NCBI GenBank assembly: GCA_004151065.3
Contig: NWUY0300027091.1
Span: 12,888-30,133 of the forward strand
DNA: 17,246 bases
Direction: 5' to 3'
DNA from: Larix sibirica
Lineage: Eukaryota; Streptophyta; Pinopsida; Pinales; Pinaceae
Positions 1 to 9,807 of this stretch are shown one piece after another. The translations under genes and the position numbers were made by a program. How positions within the stretch are numbered: position 1 is the first letter of the stretch; the number at the start of each line of letters is the position of its first letter. Below the pieces are notes generated by a model. The model had not been told where the DNA came from. It did not search any database and was given only the letters and a program-made list of their open reading frames with translations.

Positions 1-237
1 ATTGAGAAGCTGGAGAATAAACAAAAAACCTTGAAGAATGATCTGAAGGAGAAAGGTAATATAGTTTATAAGTTGTCTTTAGACACCAAGATGCACTATA
101 ATATCATTCTTGCATTTGCACATGATTCACGTTGTGTTATAGGTCATCCATTGGTCTCCATTGGATATAAACACTTTAAGGAGGACACAATGCGACATAC
201 AACTATGGAAATGATTGAGCAAAATCAGGGCTTTTAA
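1..237 (+). CDS. Open frame entering from left edge, unknown product
   Basis: This frame is open from the first base to a TAA at 235-237, 78 codons. The first Met is codon 11, so the coding part, if real, is a 3' fragment whose start lies outside the window. The first third is rich in Lys, Glu and Asn (LKNDLKEKG), as in a coiled or charged linker. The rest has no signal peptide, membrane segment or motif that I recognise. A second in-frame Met lies in the middle (TKMHYNII). No splice acceptor or poly(A) signal of clear quality is nearby. It could be the last exon of a gene, a transposon remnant or chance. Only its length in AT-rich DNA argues for coding. Confidence 0.2.
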   Translation: MEKLENKQKTLKNDLKEKGNIVYKLSLDTKMHYNIILAFAHDSRCVIGHPLVSIGYKHFKEDTMRHTTMEMIEQNQGF

Positions 238-507
238 TGCATACTCATGGAGACTAGATCATGAAGGAAGGCCACAACGACCACCACTTCAGATAACTCC
301 ATCCATTTTCTATGTATTACACCTATGCTTTTTTGCTTGGATAGTTTGTTAAAGTTTATAGTTTTCAGTATTGTAGAAAAGTAATATACCTACTCAAACT
401 AGTACAAATTGTGGAAGAATATTGCTTAGCTACTCTATATATAAGAGCAATTTTGATACGGACATGGAATGCATGAATCTCTCAGTTGTTTGGTCTTCCA
501 CAACCTT

Positions 508-527
508 TATATATATATATATATATA
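508..527. repeat. (TA)n microsatellite
   Basis: Uninterrupted alternation of T and A over 20 bases, about ten units. Such tracts are common in plant intergenic DNA and length-variable. Confidence 0.95.
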
Positions 528-786
528 ATATAGTTGTTTCCGTCCAACAAAGAAGATCAATTTCCCATGACCTATTTATTATCTATCAGTTATTAGTTGA
601 TTTATTACCTATAATAATAGTTCGGTTTCATTATTGACTGAGTCAATAAGAACCTACATGTTTAATACCACAACAGTTTCATTTCCTTCATTCATTGACA
701 AGGTAGTTTAAAGCATTAGCTACCCCTCAAAATTCTCATGCCTTTCGGCCTAATGGGATGCTAAACCCTGAGTGACCCAAATTGCC

Positions 787-801
787 AATAATAATAATAA
801 T
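787..801. repeat. (AAT)n microsatellite
   Basis: Five AAT units in a row, directly read. No gene context. Confidence 0.9.
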
Positions 802-2070
802 TGATGACTTGACTTTTGGTATAAGGGGTTGCAAATTAAATATAATGTAAACCTATCTTACAACATCCATTATTCAACTATTTTGATCATCGAATTTTTG
901 TGGAAATCACATCCAATATTCCCACATAGCCTCTATGTGATTTGTGAGGCCTTTTCCTATAATCAATTGCACTAAAACACAATCAATGTATGCTACGACC
1001 TAGTACGTGTGGTTGAATATTTACTTGGTAGTGTAACTGCCTACTACATCCACATATTTGTATGACTCATTCATCGCCTTGGGTGTATAAATTTTTATGT
1101 TCCATTGGACGATATATCGTCCCAAGTTTTTCCTCAATGTTTACCCTTAACAATGGGTTGGAGGATCCCACATTTCCATCACCTTCTAATGGTTGACCGG
1201 TTGCATTAGTACAATGTTTGAGTGGCGATAATAACAGAGACAAGTGAGAAATTAAGCAAGCACTAGTTGTAAGCAATCAACTAGAGCTTGCACCTACAAC
1301 CATTGTTTGATAGATTTCAATGTTGTGTTAACTAAATCAAAGATCATGGTTGTGCATCACTAATGACACAAAGTGTTGTGTAGACACATTGGAACAACAA
1401 CATTTGCAAAATACTATAGAGTGCATTGTGGCTCAACATTAACATAATAAGAGGAGCTTGATTTCAATTGCTAGAATTATAATTTACAGTACAATTATTG
1501 GACTTATTCCTTTATACAAAAAGAGTGTAAAGGACAACAGAATATGCAATTATCTACACTACAAACATGTGAGTAGGTCTAGACAAAGTATTTATTTAGT
1601 TGTTGTGGCATTAGTAAACGAGTCTTCCAATCAATTCGAAGCAAATATTTCAGAAAACAAACTTTATCTAAGAATGGATCTTTTCATTTGTTTTGAGAAA
1701 ACCAAAATCCTTGCCTCTACCTCTTATTACTCCTCCCGGCGTAAAAGGGAAGCTCTTGAAATTGAAAAGAACCAAAATAGTTTTAATCATGAAAATGGAT
1801 ACAAGCTAAGTCATTCTTGGAAACCTCTTATCCATCACCTAATCCATTAATTTCTCTTTCCCTCCCTAGTTTCTATATTTTCCCACCTCACTCTTTCCCA
1901 TATCTTTTCTTGGTTTGCGTAACTAATTCGTTGCCCCTGTTCATTAAGTCTACTCTCTAATCTCTTCTCTCTGCATATATTTATATTTTTTGTTTCCATT
2001 TTATTATTTATATTTATCTATTTATTATGATATTTCTTATAACTTTGTAACCAAATATTACTCCTCATCT

Positions 2071-2079
2071 TATGAGTGT
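2071..2079. repeat. Candidate target-site duplication of LINE-A, left copy
   Basis: TATGAGTGT lies just outside the T-rich stretch that is the poly(A) tail of the minus-strand LINE-A. The same nine bases recur at 9049-9057, just upstream of where the 5' end of LINE-A should be. LINEs make such duplications when they insert. Nine bases is short, and the sequence after the repeat differs between the copies (ACC versus TTA), so chance identity is possible. Confidence 0.4.
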
Positions 2080-2345
2080 ACCTTTCCTCCTTTTTCTTTA
2101 ATTTTTTTCCTTGGAAAAAAACCCAGAGCTTATATTAATGTAATAAACCACATTTTGCAAAGATCCTTAAATCTTACCATTCGTAAAGACAAAATTACAT
2201 TTTCGCAGGATGGCCTCTCATCAAAAAATATACTATGTATATGTAGATAAACATATTGTTCTAAGACCTCATATAACATACACAAATCAGGAAAATTCTA
2301 ATAGATAACTATTTTGAAACTAGACAAACCAAAAAAATAAGGGGA
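2080..2345 (-). other. LINE-A 3' UTR and A-rich tail
   Basis: On the minus strand, about 230 bases of AT-rich sequence follow the ORF2 stop and end near ATTAATATAAGCTCTGGG, then a T-run, CCAAGG and an A-rich stretch (about 2090-2113) with interspersed G. The ATTAATATAAG word also occurs just before the tail of LINE-C (about 15331-15341), which suggests that both elements use a similar polyadenylation or RT-recognition end. The purine-only end fits a degraded poly(A) tail. Confidence 0.6.
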
Positions 2346-2790
2346 CTATCTTGGATATGGAATAGGAGTGTGTTGAAACTCATTTTCATTATCATGTTCC
2401 CATATGATCCATTTTCCATCGTCTACCTGTAGACTTAACATTGACAAAAGATCTGCTTGGATATTTCTTTCCCTATAAATATGTACAAAACTGACAGACT
2501 GGATGAGGTCCTTGAATTTGATGATCTCCTCATAGATTGGAGAAAAAAGGATAATCTTGGTGGGTCTCCTCTCCTTTAATCAGTCTATGACTAGTTTTGA
2601 ATCCCCAAAGACTTGTAGCTTTTGGACACCCTTCTTAAGAGCCAAAAGCAAAGGAAGCTTTAATGCCACTAGTTTTGCTTTGTTGTTTGTGCGTGTGCCT
2701 ATACCTACAACAAATTTTATCCAATGGGAGTCATTTAGGTGCAGAATTCCCCCAACTCCCCCTAAGGAGATTACCTTGTGAAGCTCCATA
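2346..2790 (-). other. RNase H domain of LINE-A ORF2, two catalytic residues lost
   Basis: The domain begins with F-Y-GASQGN: the codon at 2788-2790 is Tyr (TAT) where the first catalytic Asp of DGAS belongs. A frameshift leads into LGGVGGIL. The AE pair of the second helix reads AK in NNKAKLVAL, so the catalytic Glu is Lys. The third acidic site is kept in VFGDSKLVID. The frame then breaks, and the C-terminal part reads HIYRERNIQADLLS with its Asp kept. RNase H would remove RNA from the RNA-DNA hybrid; with D and E gone this copy cannot. Confidence 0.75.
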
Positions 2791-3215
2791 AAAATATAAT
2801 AAGGTTCTCATCTATCTATAAGCTTTTTTATTAATTATATTCAAACTTTACTTGTATTAATTATTTTGTTCAATTCAAACTTTATTGGTAAATTTTTTTA
2901 TTCAATCTAATTATCTATATTCATTTTTAATATATTTATTTATAAATTATACTCTAACATTTTATTCATTTATATAAATTTGAATTTTCCATGCTCTATA
3001 ACTTATTATTAAAATTGTTTACTACTAATTTTAATTTCTCATCCTTCTCCTTAATTAATTCAAACCCTACTCCTTTATTTATTATTCTTTGATTCATTTA
3101 TTCTTCTCTCAACAACACTTATCTTCTACCTAAGCCATAACGTCATTTCCTACTTAGCTTAGAATATTCTAGTCTCTTTTATATATCTTTTGCAATTTTA
3201 TTATGATCAAAATAG
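2791..3215. other. AT-rich block replacing part of LINE-A ORF2
   Basis: About 425 bases with long A/T runs and no coding likeness sit between the first half of zf-RVT and RNase H. In the related layout of LINE-C these two points are about 500 bases apart and the gap is coding. The block contains the word TTCAAACTTTA and close variants more than once. I found no clear terminal inverted repeats or target duplication, so it may be a small insertion combined with a deletion, or very fast decay. Confidence 0.5.
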
Positions 3216-3906
3216 GAATCCTTTATTTATAAAGCTAGGCAGATAAAAATATTACACTTTAGTGGGCACTTAAACTTCCAAAATGCATCATGTCACCATA
3301 ATACATCTGGCTAATCCTCCTATTCTTTGATTACACTATAACCAATTTTGGGTAGATAGGAACCACCAGATGGATTCCTCAACCACACTATCTTTCCCTC
3401 ACTTTCATTGAATCTGATATGGCTATCTTTTAGAGATTTTATATATCTCTCCCATAAAAACCTATCATCTTGAGTCACTATACCAATAGCTTCAGCACTC
3501 AGCCACTGTTGAGAATATATATTTGTGTTAATAGGATCAATAATCTGTGCAATGTATATAAACCTTGATCCCTCAACATCTCCACCAATCCTAGAGGGAT
3601 TTCATGATCACCATCACACCCAATCCATGGTTCTTGACCCGAACTGATATTTTTTCCATGACCAACTTTCCATTTCAACCAATCTCCAATGACCTCAAAA
3701 GCCAAGAAGCAAGCTCCCCACATAATAGATATATTCCTGAAATATTTTTCACGAGTCCTGATCCATTCCTCAATCGAAAGAGGATCAATGTATTTATTAT
3801 AGACCGGTTTAAACCACTTACTTTCACCTTGCAGTATCCTCCAAACACCTTTGGCTGCAAGAGCCTTTGCAAAACAATTGGGGTTCTTTAAACCCCAACC
3901 ACCCAA
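3216..3906 (-). other. RT C-terminal region and start of zf-RVT of LINE-A ORF2
   Basis: A run of 135 codons (3499-3906) begins GGWGLKNPNCFAKALAAKGV, the conserved block after the RT thumb in plant LINEs. It passes through WRILQGESKWF and ends at a stop; the line continues past it to about 3225 with WLSAEAIG, GIVTQDDRFLW and then WKFKCPLKCNIF, which is the opening of zf-RVT. The Cys/His zinc ligands that should follow are missing, because recognisable sequence stops at about 3216 where the AT-rich block begins. Confidence 0.7.
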
Positions 3907-4329
3907 CTCTTTTGGACAAGCAAGATTTCTCTAGGCTGCCCAATGAGGAGAGAAACCATCCTTACTCCCTTTCCAAAGAAATTTGCAATTGATCTTTCTA
4001 ATGTGTTCCAATGTACCACTTGGTACATATGCCAATGAAACCTAGGAAACAAGAACTAATTCTCAAACAAACTTTACCAGGACTAATCTGCCCCCTCTAC
4101 TAAACCATTTATTGCACCATAATTGGTATATTTTTTCAATCTTCCCTATAATATAGGCCCAATCCTATCTTTGATACTCATTTGGCTTTAGGAAAAACCA
4201 AGATATCTGAGCCCATTCTCAATGTTCACCAAAGGGAAATCCAACCGGGTACAAATCCAATCTATGTATTCTTGATTAATATTCATAAAAGAAATAGATG
4301 ATTTCCTTACATTGTATGACATACCAATT

Positions 4330-5421
4330 GCATTAGCAAAAATGTTCAAAATTCCCTATGAAAAGATCACCTCTCTTCTTGTTCCATTTCAGAAAAGGAG
4401 AATATCATCAACAAAAAATAAATTAGTGACATATAATTACCCCCCTACATCTATACTTTTGTAAGTTCCTCTATGTTTTGCATTCAGAATAATTTTGCTC
4501 AGTCCTTTAGCAACCAAAATGAACAGGAGGGGATCCAGAGGAATCCTTGTCTAAGGCCCCTGCCTATTCTAAATAAAGGACTAGTAGATCCATTAATAAG
4601 CACTGCAAAAGATACACAAGTAACACATGACATAATCCAATTTACGATCTCCAATTGAAAGCCTACCTGCAACAACAACAATCTCAAAAACAACCAATTG
4701 ACTCTGTCATAAGCCTTTCATATATCAACCTTTACAATCATAGCAGGGGGGATTTATTCACCTTGACAGAATGTAGGACCTCTTGGGCTATTCCTATTGC
4801 ATCATGTATTTGTCTTCCAAATAGGAAGGAAAATTGCTCCTGTGAAACAAGGGAATATAGATCCCCCTTGATCCTACTTGCGATAATTTTGGAAACCAAT
4901 TTGTATAAACAGTTACATGATGAAATAGGTCTATACTCCTCCAAGTTATGAGATATATTGTATTTGGGAATAAGAGTGATAAATGTTGCATTAAAGGCAA
5001 CAAGTATTTGGACTTTTATCCTAGACTCCTCAATAACCCTGAGCAGGTCATCTTCAAATAGATCCATAAAAGATGAAAAAAACTCCACAGGGCAACCATC
5101 AAGCCCTGGACTCTTGTCATTTTGTAAACTCCTCATTGCTTCCTTTAGTTCCTGAAGGGAGTGGGGTTTCATCATGTCTCGATTTTTTTCTTTATTTACA
5201 AAGGATGGGTACATGGTAGTGACCCTAAGTTGTTGGTCTACAAAGGCTCTGTTATCTTCCTGATATAAGGAACTAAAATGATGAATTCCTAAATCTGCAA
5301 GGTTCCTGTGACCATAAATAGACTCTCCATTCTCATTATCCAGTTGCCAGATATAGTTAATATTTTTCCCTTGATTTACATAATTATGAAAGAACTTTGT
5401 GTTGTCATCTCCATTCTTCAA
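4330..5421 (-). other. Reverse transcriptase domain of LINE-A ORF2
   Basis: The longest open part (4738-5421) runs from KNGDDNTKFFH through DKSPGLDG, ATFITLIPK and RPISSCNCLYKLVSKI to the helix ending HSVKV. A frameshift at the six-G run then moves the frame, and it continues with VKVDI, a TGA stop, and KAYDRVNWLFL. Motif A Asp is at 4724-4726. Motif C reads FVDD at 4404-4415 rather than the commoner FADD or YADD, and is followed by ILLF and a stop. Both catalytic Asp pairs are still encoded, so inactivation is through frame loss rather than active-site loss. The identification as an L1-type RT is firm. Confidence 0.85.
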
Positions 5422-5799
5422 CCAAATGGATCTACTTTTTAGTATCTAAAGGGCCTCCCTCTCAGCTAGAATTTTCCTTTTATGTGATTCCATCTCCACC
5501 ATTTGCTTTTTTGCTCAAAAGTTCTGTATCCCTCCAAGTTAGAAGAGTGACAAGACTCCAGAGCATCCTCAATATTTATTAGATCAATCTCATGTTCCCT
5601 CCTTCTCTCGGTAGCCCATATAATTGATTCCTCATTGATTTTCTTGAGATTATGTAAACTTTGGATAGCTGTTGATTTCCTTCTATTTTCATTAAAAGGA
5701 ATCAACATATTTTTAACCAACTAGTTAAAACCATCATCTTTCTTCTAACCAAGTAGAGCAAAACTTAAAATGGCTAGGGGGATTGGAGTTCCCTATAGA

Positions 5800-6492
5800 C
5801 ACCTCCATCAAAATGGGAAAGTGATATGAGTCTCCTCTAGACCCAACCCACTACTTGATACTGGAGGCCACCTACAAAATGCCATCATTAAGAAAGAATC
5901 TATCTAGTCTTTTAGCTATGATCTCCTCCCCTTATCTTATATTCCTCTAGGTTCGTTTGATTCTAACAGGAAGAATATCATAAAAGGAATTTTCTTCCAA
6001 CTTTCTGATAAAAGAATCACTCAAAGTATCCTTATGAGTAGAGCTGCCCCAAATTTATGCTTCCCCCAGGGTTAAATTCAAACCCCACCCATAATCACCC
6101 TCTCATGCTGCATACGACCCAGTTGAAAAGCCTCTCCCAATAGATTGTCCTATTCAAATAAGAACCAAATAAATTTATCAAAGTAAAATCTTTCCTGAAC
6201 TCTCTTGAAAAAAGAGTAAATCCCAGACCTGAATACACTGCCCAAGTATTAGTACACAATAAATCCTTTTGGACCTCGATAGTTATCACCCCACCTGATC
6301 TGCCTTGTGCATCTAAACAACTAAAATTCCAACCAGGCAGAAGAGATCTTAGATATTGCAAAATTGCATCACCACAAGCAATAGTTTCCTATAAAAAAAA
6401 ATCTCTAGCTTATGAAGTTCCACCAGTATTTTGAGGCCTAACTTATTTGAGGGAAACCCCAACCCTCTACTGTTGTAGGACATAACTAACAT
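5800..6492 (-). other. Endonuclease domain of LINE-A ORF2, active site altered
   Basis: This exonuclease-endonuclease-phosphatase domain nicks DNA to prime reverse transcription. The order is SYNSRGLG at the N-terminus, then LDAQGRSGGV, LINLFGSYLNR, the GGDLN region, AKRLDRFF and the SDH region followed by FPI. In the GGDLN region the codon at 6082-6084 reads Gly (GGT) where Asp is expected. In the SDH triplet the middle codon at 5824-5826 reads Tyr (TAT) instead of Asp, while His (5821-5823) is kept. Together with a stop at 6389-6391 and a shift at the adjacent T-run, this domain is certainly dead. Family knowledge supplies the expected residues; the substitutions are read directly. Confidence 0.75.
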
Positions 6493-6873
6493 TGACGAAC
6501 ACACCAGGGACAAATTTCTCTAAGAGTCCCAAATAAAGTTTTCTAATGCTCTGCAATAATGTCCCTGAAAGCTTTTTCTTTGGTCGAGGCTAGGAGGCCA
6601 GTGATGATCTGCAGCCCCTTAGTCTAGTGGTAGATTGAGAGGCCTGGTAGATCCCTTATCCCACTTCATTCTTCAAACCAGACACAAAACCCTTACAGGG
6701 TCTTAAAAATACTTCAAGCTAGCTCCCAGGCATAGAGCTTGTCATAGACACACCATCTTTGACTAGGTATTCCACTTGAGAGGGTATCTATCTCAAGGAG
6801 TCACAACCTTTGAAAAACCATTGCTAAGACATGAAGGAAGGCAAAGAGGGCCATTAGATTCTTTGGGGAAATC
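6493..6873 (-). other. Spacer between ORF1 and ORF2 of LINE-A
   Basis: About 380 bases separate the ORF1 stop from the first ORF2 ATG. Short open stretches occur in two frames, but none continues ORF1 or ORF2 convincingly. An inter-ORF spacer of this size is long for a plant L1 element. It could include a decayed ORF1 tail. Confidence 0.4.
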
Positions 6874-8815
6874 CTACTGAGGTCCCTTATCCACAATAGG
6901 GCAAAAAGTACTTGTATTTCCTGGATCCTCCTTGATCTCATGGACATAAATGATATTGATGGGGAAGAAGGGGCCATTTGAGGGTGAAACAATCACCCTT
7001 GGGTTCGAAAGCTTGAGCCCCAAAGACTTAGATCTGTAACTATTAGATGAAAAACCCGAGTCCATATAAGGGTCCACAAAAAGTGAAAATTCCTTTTCCT
7101 TTTTCCTACACAAGAGAAAATTGAAACCACATCGTTGTAAGGGTTGGATAGGTCGATAAAGACCCTCTAAGGATGGAGTAAAAAGAAGGCCCAGGCTCTC
7201 TATGAACCTCTCTAACTCTTGAAGTAAATGTTGAGAACTTACTAGCCCCATGGAATTGGTTACATCAAAAAATGGAACAGGGACATCCTCTTGCAACCCC
7301 CAAGATCCATAGACACCAGGCTCTAAAAATTCAAGAAACGATACCTTTGTAGGGGAAATATAAAGAAACCCTATCTCTAAGGGTGGAAGACAGCCTCTAA
7401 ACCACATATTTGAGGTAGAAAACAAACAAACTGCTGGAGCCATACCTATAAAATATGGAGTAGTTGTCGATACTTCTTTAAGTAAAGACACAATAGTGGG
7501 CTCATGCATGCATTCAGGAATAGAACTATATGTGCCCGCTGAACCACCTCCTAATAAAACAAAGGGGTCAAAATATCGAACAGGCACATGAATAGAAACA
7601 TCGTCCGAATATCCCATTGCATGGTCCTTTGAACTTCTTTTATTTGAACTTGCACTACTATCAACATTGAGCCTCCCAAAAGGATTCTTCCAATCCCCTT
7701 CAAAAAACACACCTATCCGAGGCTGAGACGATAGAGGCCCTTCCTGTCTAGGCTCATCACCAAATACCACAAATGGATCTTCCATATGGGCTATTGACTT
7801 CTTACGCCGATGGGAACAATAGCTATTCTTCTGTACAAGCTTCTTTACAGAATTTGCAAAAGGTAAATGACAGTATCGAACTAAATTCCTATGGGTGTAA
7901 TACCTATGGCATCTTAACAAGATACCCACATATTCCATATCTTGGACATAAGAAGAATCACCCACCAATATGACTTAGTCTGCTAAAATCCCTTCTCAGA
8001 AACCAATGTTGACCAGGATACCTCCAATTTCCATATATCCAGAAACCAGGTAACTATAGTCAGCTTTAATGAAAACACCCAATGACTCACTAATATATTT
8101 AAAATCTGTGGATTTCCAAAGCTCAATCAGCAATCCCAACAACATAACCCATATTCTCCTCGTAAATAACCTTTCATGTCGTGCATCAAATAAGGGTGTC
8201 CACCTTCTCAACATTAGAGGAATAAACCCCATTGCCAATGGCCCTCAATCAGGGTTTGAAAATCCTTCACATCCTCAATGATAATACCCTTCCAACCCTT
8301 CACGAGTGAAAAAAGACATGGACAATATCCCATAATGGCTTTCCATTTCTACGCTGCCAAAAACTTAAAATAATTAAAACTCACGTTCTTTCCTGCGAAA
8401 AGACTGACGACCACCTTCTCCCAGTAAATTAACACCTCGCTCATGTCTACGTCTCCCCCCAGAGCCATAATTTTTAGATCTTCCTTTCTTGGATGCAATG
8501 ATGCTTCTTGGAAGCAGACTAGGAAGAAATCCAAGATCCCCTCAAATTTTGGAGGGGACCCACATCTGAAAGTTTCTCATTCACTAAAGGGTTAGGTTTT
8601 TTGTGTCTTGATGCACAATTAACCACATGCGACGTTAAAGGGTTCTTCTGTTGGGACACACCCACCTCTGGGGAAGCACCTAAAGCTGTAAGAGAGGCGA
8701 CTTCATTACCGAGAGCAAAAGAAACAAAACCCTCCAAATGACCCTCCTTTCTAATCAGATCCACACAAGACGAAGAATAAGACTCCCAAGGCCTTTCACA
8801 AGGAATGAGGTCCAT
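6874..8815 (-). pseudogene. LINE-A ORF1: DUF4283 / zinc-knuckle RNA-binding protein, broken
   Basis: ORF1 of plant LINEs binds the element RNA and accompanies it to the nucleus. I begin at the ATG opening MDLIPCERPWES (8815), though the true start may lie upstream. Frames then shift around 8530. DUF4283 follows (about 8420-7990): GKNVSFNYFKF, a TAG, IEGHWQWG, RWTPLFDARHE, IWVMLLGL, SLGVFIKAD and GGILVNI. After two stops the frame runs open for 364 codons (7968-6874), starting with MEYVGILLRCHRYY, the zf-CCHC_4 position, then a long low-homology Ser/Pro/Gly-rich tail. The knuckle at 7870-7911 keeps only its outer two Cys; the second Cys is Tyr and the His is Asn, so zinc binding is lost. The tail resembles no domain I know. 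Confidence 0.75.
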
Positions 8816-9048
8816 GTGACCCCAGCTCCTGACAGCTCTAACCCACCCAACGCTAGATGCTTCAGAGAAACCACCAACTCATAGATTTGAAGAAAAAAAT
8901 CAATAACAATTGTCTTATCAAACCCTGACTAATAATAATGTAATTAAATGCCTCACAGAGAATGAAAAACAAGATAAAAACTGCGAGGGTCTTCCATTCT
9001 TGTTACCAAAGCCTTCGCTCGAGAAAAACCTATAAGCATTGAGATATC
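8816..9048 (-). other. Probable 5' leader of LINE-A
   Basis: On the minus strand this stretch precedes ORF1 and has no long open frame. It contains an A-rich part near 8890-8960 and ends at the candidate target-site duplication. Plant L1 elements carry an internal promoter in this position. I can point to no specific promoter motif. Confidence 0.35.
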
Positions 9049-9057
9049 TATGAGTGT
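9049..9057. repeat. Candidate target-site duplication of LINE-A, right copy
   Basis: TATGAGTGT, identical to 2071-2079. It lies at the expected upstream edge of the minus-strand element, about 230 bases before the ORF1 ATG. Confidence 0.4.
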
Positions 9058-9499
9058 TTACTCTTCATATATTTGTTATTATTTTCTCTATGTATTTTTA
9101 ATAGTTATCACAATAATAAAAACTAGTTGTTCAACAACCACAATTATAAAGTTTTAAATTCGACGGACCCCATTACCAAAACTACTTGAGAAACTTAAAC
9201 AAAATTGTCATTTGGGTATATAGTAGTGCAAAAANCCAAGCGAATTGATTCCTAATGATTTTATCTCAATATTGTATGTCCTAAGTGGGGATTTTGTTAT
9301 CCACTTCTCTTTAGGAACGAAAATTGACAATGTTGTACTACAAAAGTGGATTATATTTTGAGTTTGGTATATCTTTGTGGATTTTGTTGTCAAACCATGT
9401 TTTACAATATTTCGAGGAGGGTTGTTCAAAATAAAGATATTATTTTATTTTATTTGTAATTAGCATGGTATATAGTATATAATATTTATTTGAGTGTTG
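9058..9499. other. AT-rich unassigned spacer with one ambiguous base
   Basis: No protein family or repeat is recognised. A single N at 9235 marks an unresolved base in an A-run. The minus-strand open frame at 9208-9429 crosses the N, and its peptide looks like nothing I know. Confidence 0.5.
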
Positions 9500-9807
9500 G
9501 CATATGTACTTTATTATGATATAAGAATCAAAACAAATTACAACTTTTAGGTGACTCATCCGCTATCATATAGAATGGTTAAAGGGAAATCAAAGAATGC
9601 AAGTTTCTCAATTGGTATACTGGAAAAAACAGGTTCAGGAAACATTTAACTATTTTGATGACTTATATTTTTCTCATATTGCTAGGATATACAACAGGAA
9701 AGTTGATACTCTCAAAAAACGGACTGGCTGTAGAGGAGGGATGGGCATTTTTTAAGGGCTATCATAACCATGTTTTAATTGAAGAGAGTCATTGTAGGCT
9801 CTACTGA
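9500..9807 (+). pseudogene. LINE-B remnant: C-terminal half of RNase H domain
   Basis: Three short frames join into the second half of a plant LINE RNase H. LQLLGDSSAII carries the third catalytic Asp. After a shift near 9575 comes EWLKGNQRMQVSQLVYWKK, then FDDLYFSHIARIYNRKVD, where the final catalytic Asp and the R-x-x-N context are kept. A second shift at the A6 run near 9714 leads to GLAVEEGWAFFKGYHNH and a stop TGA at 9805-9807. The upstream part of the domain (DGAS) is not seen. Only about 160 bases separate this 3' end from the endonuclease of LINE-C, which has its own different RNase H, so this piece belongs to another element. Frameshifts and length argue for an old fragment. Confidence 0.6.

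Larger units (their letters stand above)
238..2070. other. AT-rich intergenic DNA without recognisable gene
   Basis: I see no protein family in any frame. The short open frames here (for example 422-637, 1067-1276 on the minus strand, 1458-1850) encode low-complexity or unfamiliar peptides and do not join into a longer coding line. The stretch holds a TA microsatellite, an AAT microsatellite and a pyrimidine-rich tract at about 1848-1980. Old degraded transposon sequence is likely but I cannot name one. Confidence 0.5.
2346..6492 (-). pseudogene. LINE-A ORF2: endonuclease / reverse transcriptase / RNase H, broken
   Basis: ORF2 would nick target DNA and copy the element RNA at the nick. I start it at the ATG read from 6492, which precedes the SYNSRGLG block typical of the endonuclease N-terminus. 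A second ATG follows three codons later. In order: apurinic-type endonuclease (about 6492-5800), linker ending in KNGDDNTKFFH (about 5400), RT with KSPGLDG, LIPK, RPIS, KAYDRVNW and FVDD (about 5200-4330), RT C-terminal region (GGWGLKN, about 3900), start of zf-RVT (about 3290-3220), AT-rich insertion, and RNase H ending in PIPYPR and TAG at 2346-2348. Damage includes TAG at 6389-6391 next to a T-run frameshift, TGA at 4718-4720 inside RT motif A and a frameshift at a six-G run (4746-4751). Confidence 0.85.
2080..9048 (-). mobile_element. LINE-A: near full-length decayed plant L1-type retrotransposon
   Basis: Read on the minus strand, the element runs 5' leader, ORF1 (DUF4283 plus zinc knuckle), a spacer of about 380 bases, ORF2 (endonuclease, RT, RT C-terminal region, zf-RVT start, RNase H), a 3' UTR and an A-rich tail. 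This is the classic plant L1 order. There are no LTRs, primer-binding site or integrase. About 7 kb is a normal full length for the group. Both ORFs carry stops and frameshifts, an AT-rich block has replaced part of ORF2, and several catalytic residues are changed, so it cannot move by itself. The 5' border at 9048 is set only by the candidate target-site duplication and may be off by tens of bases. The 3' border at the A-rich tail is firmer. Confidence 0.85.

Noticed and set aside
1848-1990. Pyrimidine-rich tract as an LTR polypurine tract or promoter
   Set aside because: No adjacent LTR, primer-binding site or gene supports it.
2815-3235. Terminal inverted repeats of a MITE around the AT-rich block
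   Set aside because: TATAAGCTTT on the left and an AGCTTTATAAA-like reverse complement on the right are only weakly alike, and no target duplication was seen.
4473-5582. Plus-strand open frames over the LINE-A RT (for example 4473-4658, 4655-4951, 4958-5155, 5397-5582)
   Set aside because: They are antisense to a clearly recognised RT with conserved motifs and show no homology of their own.
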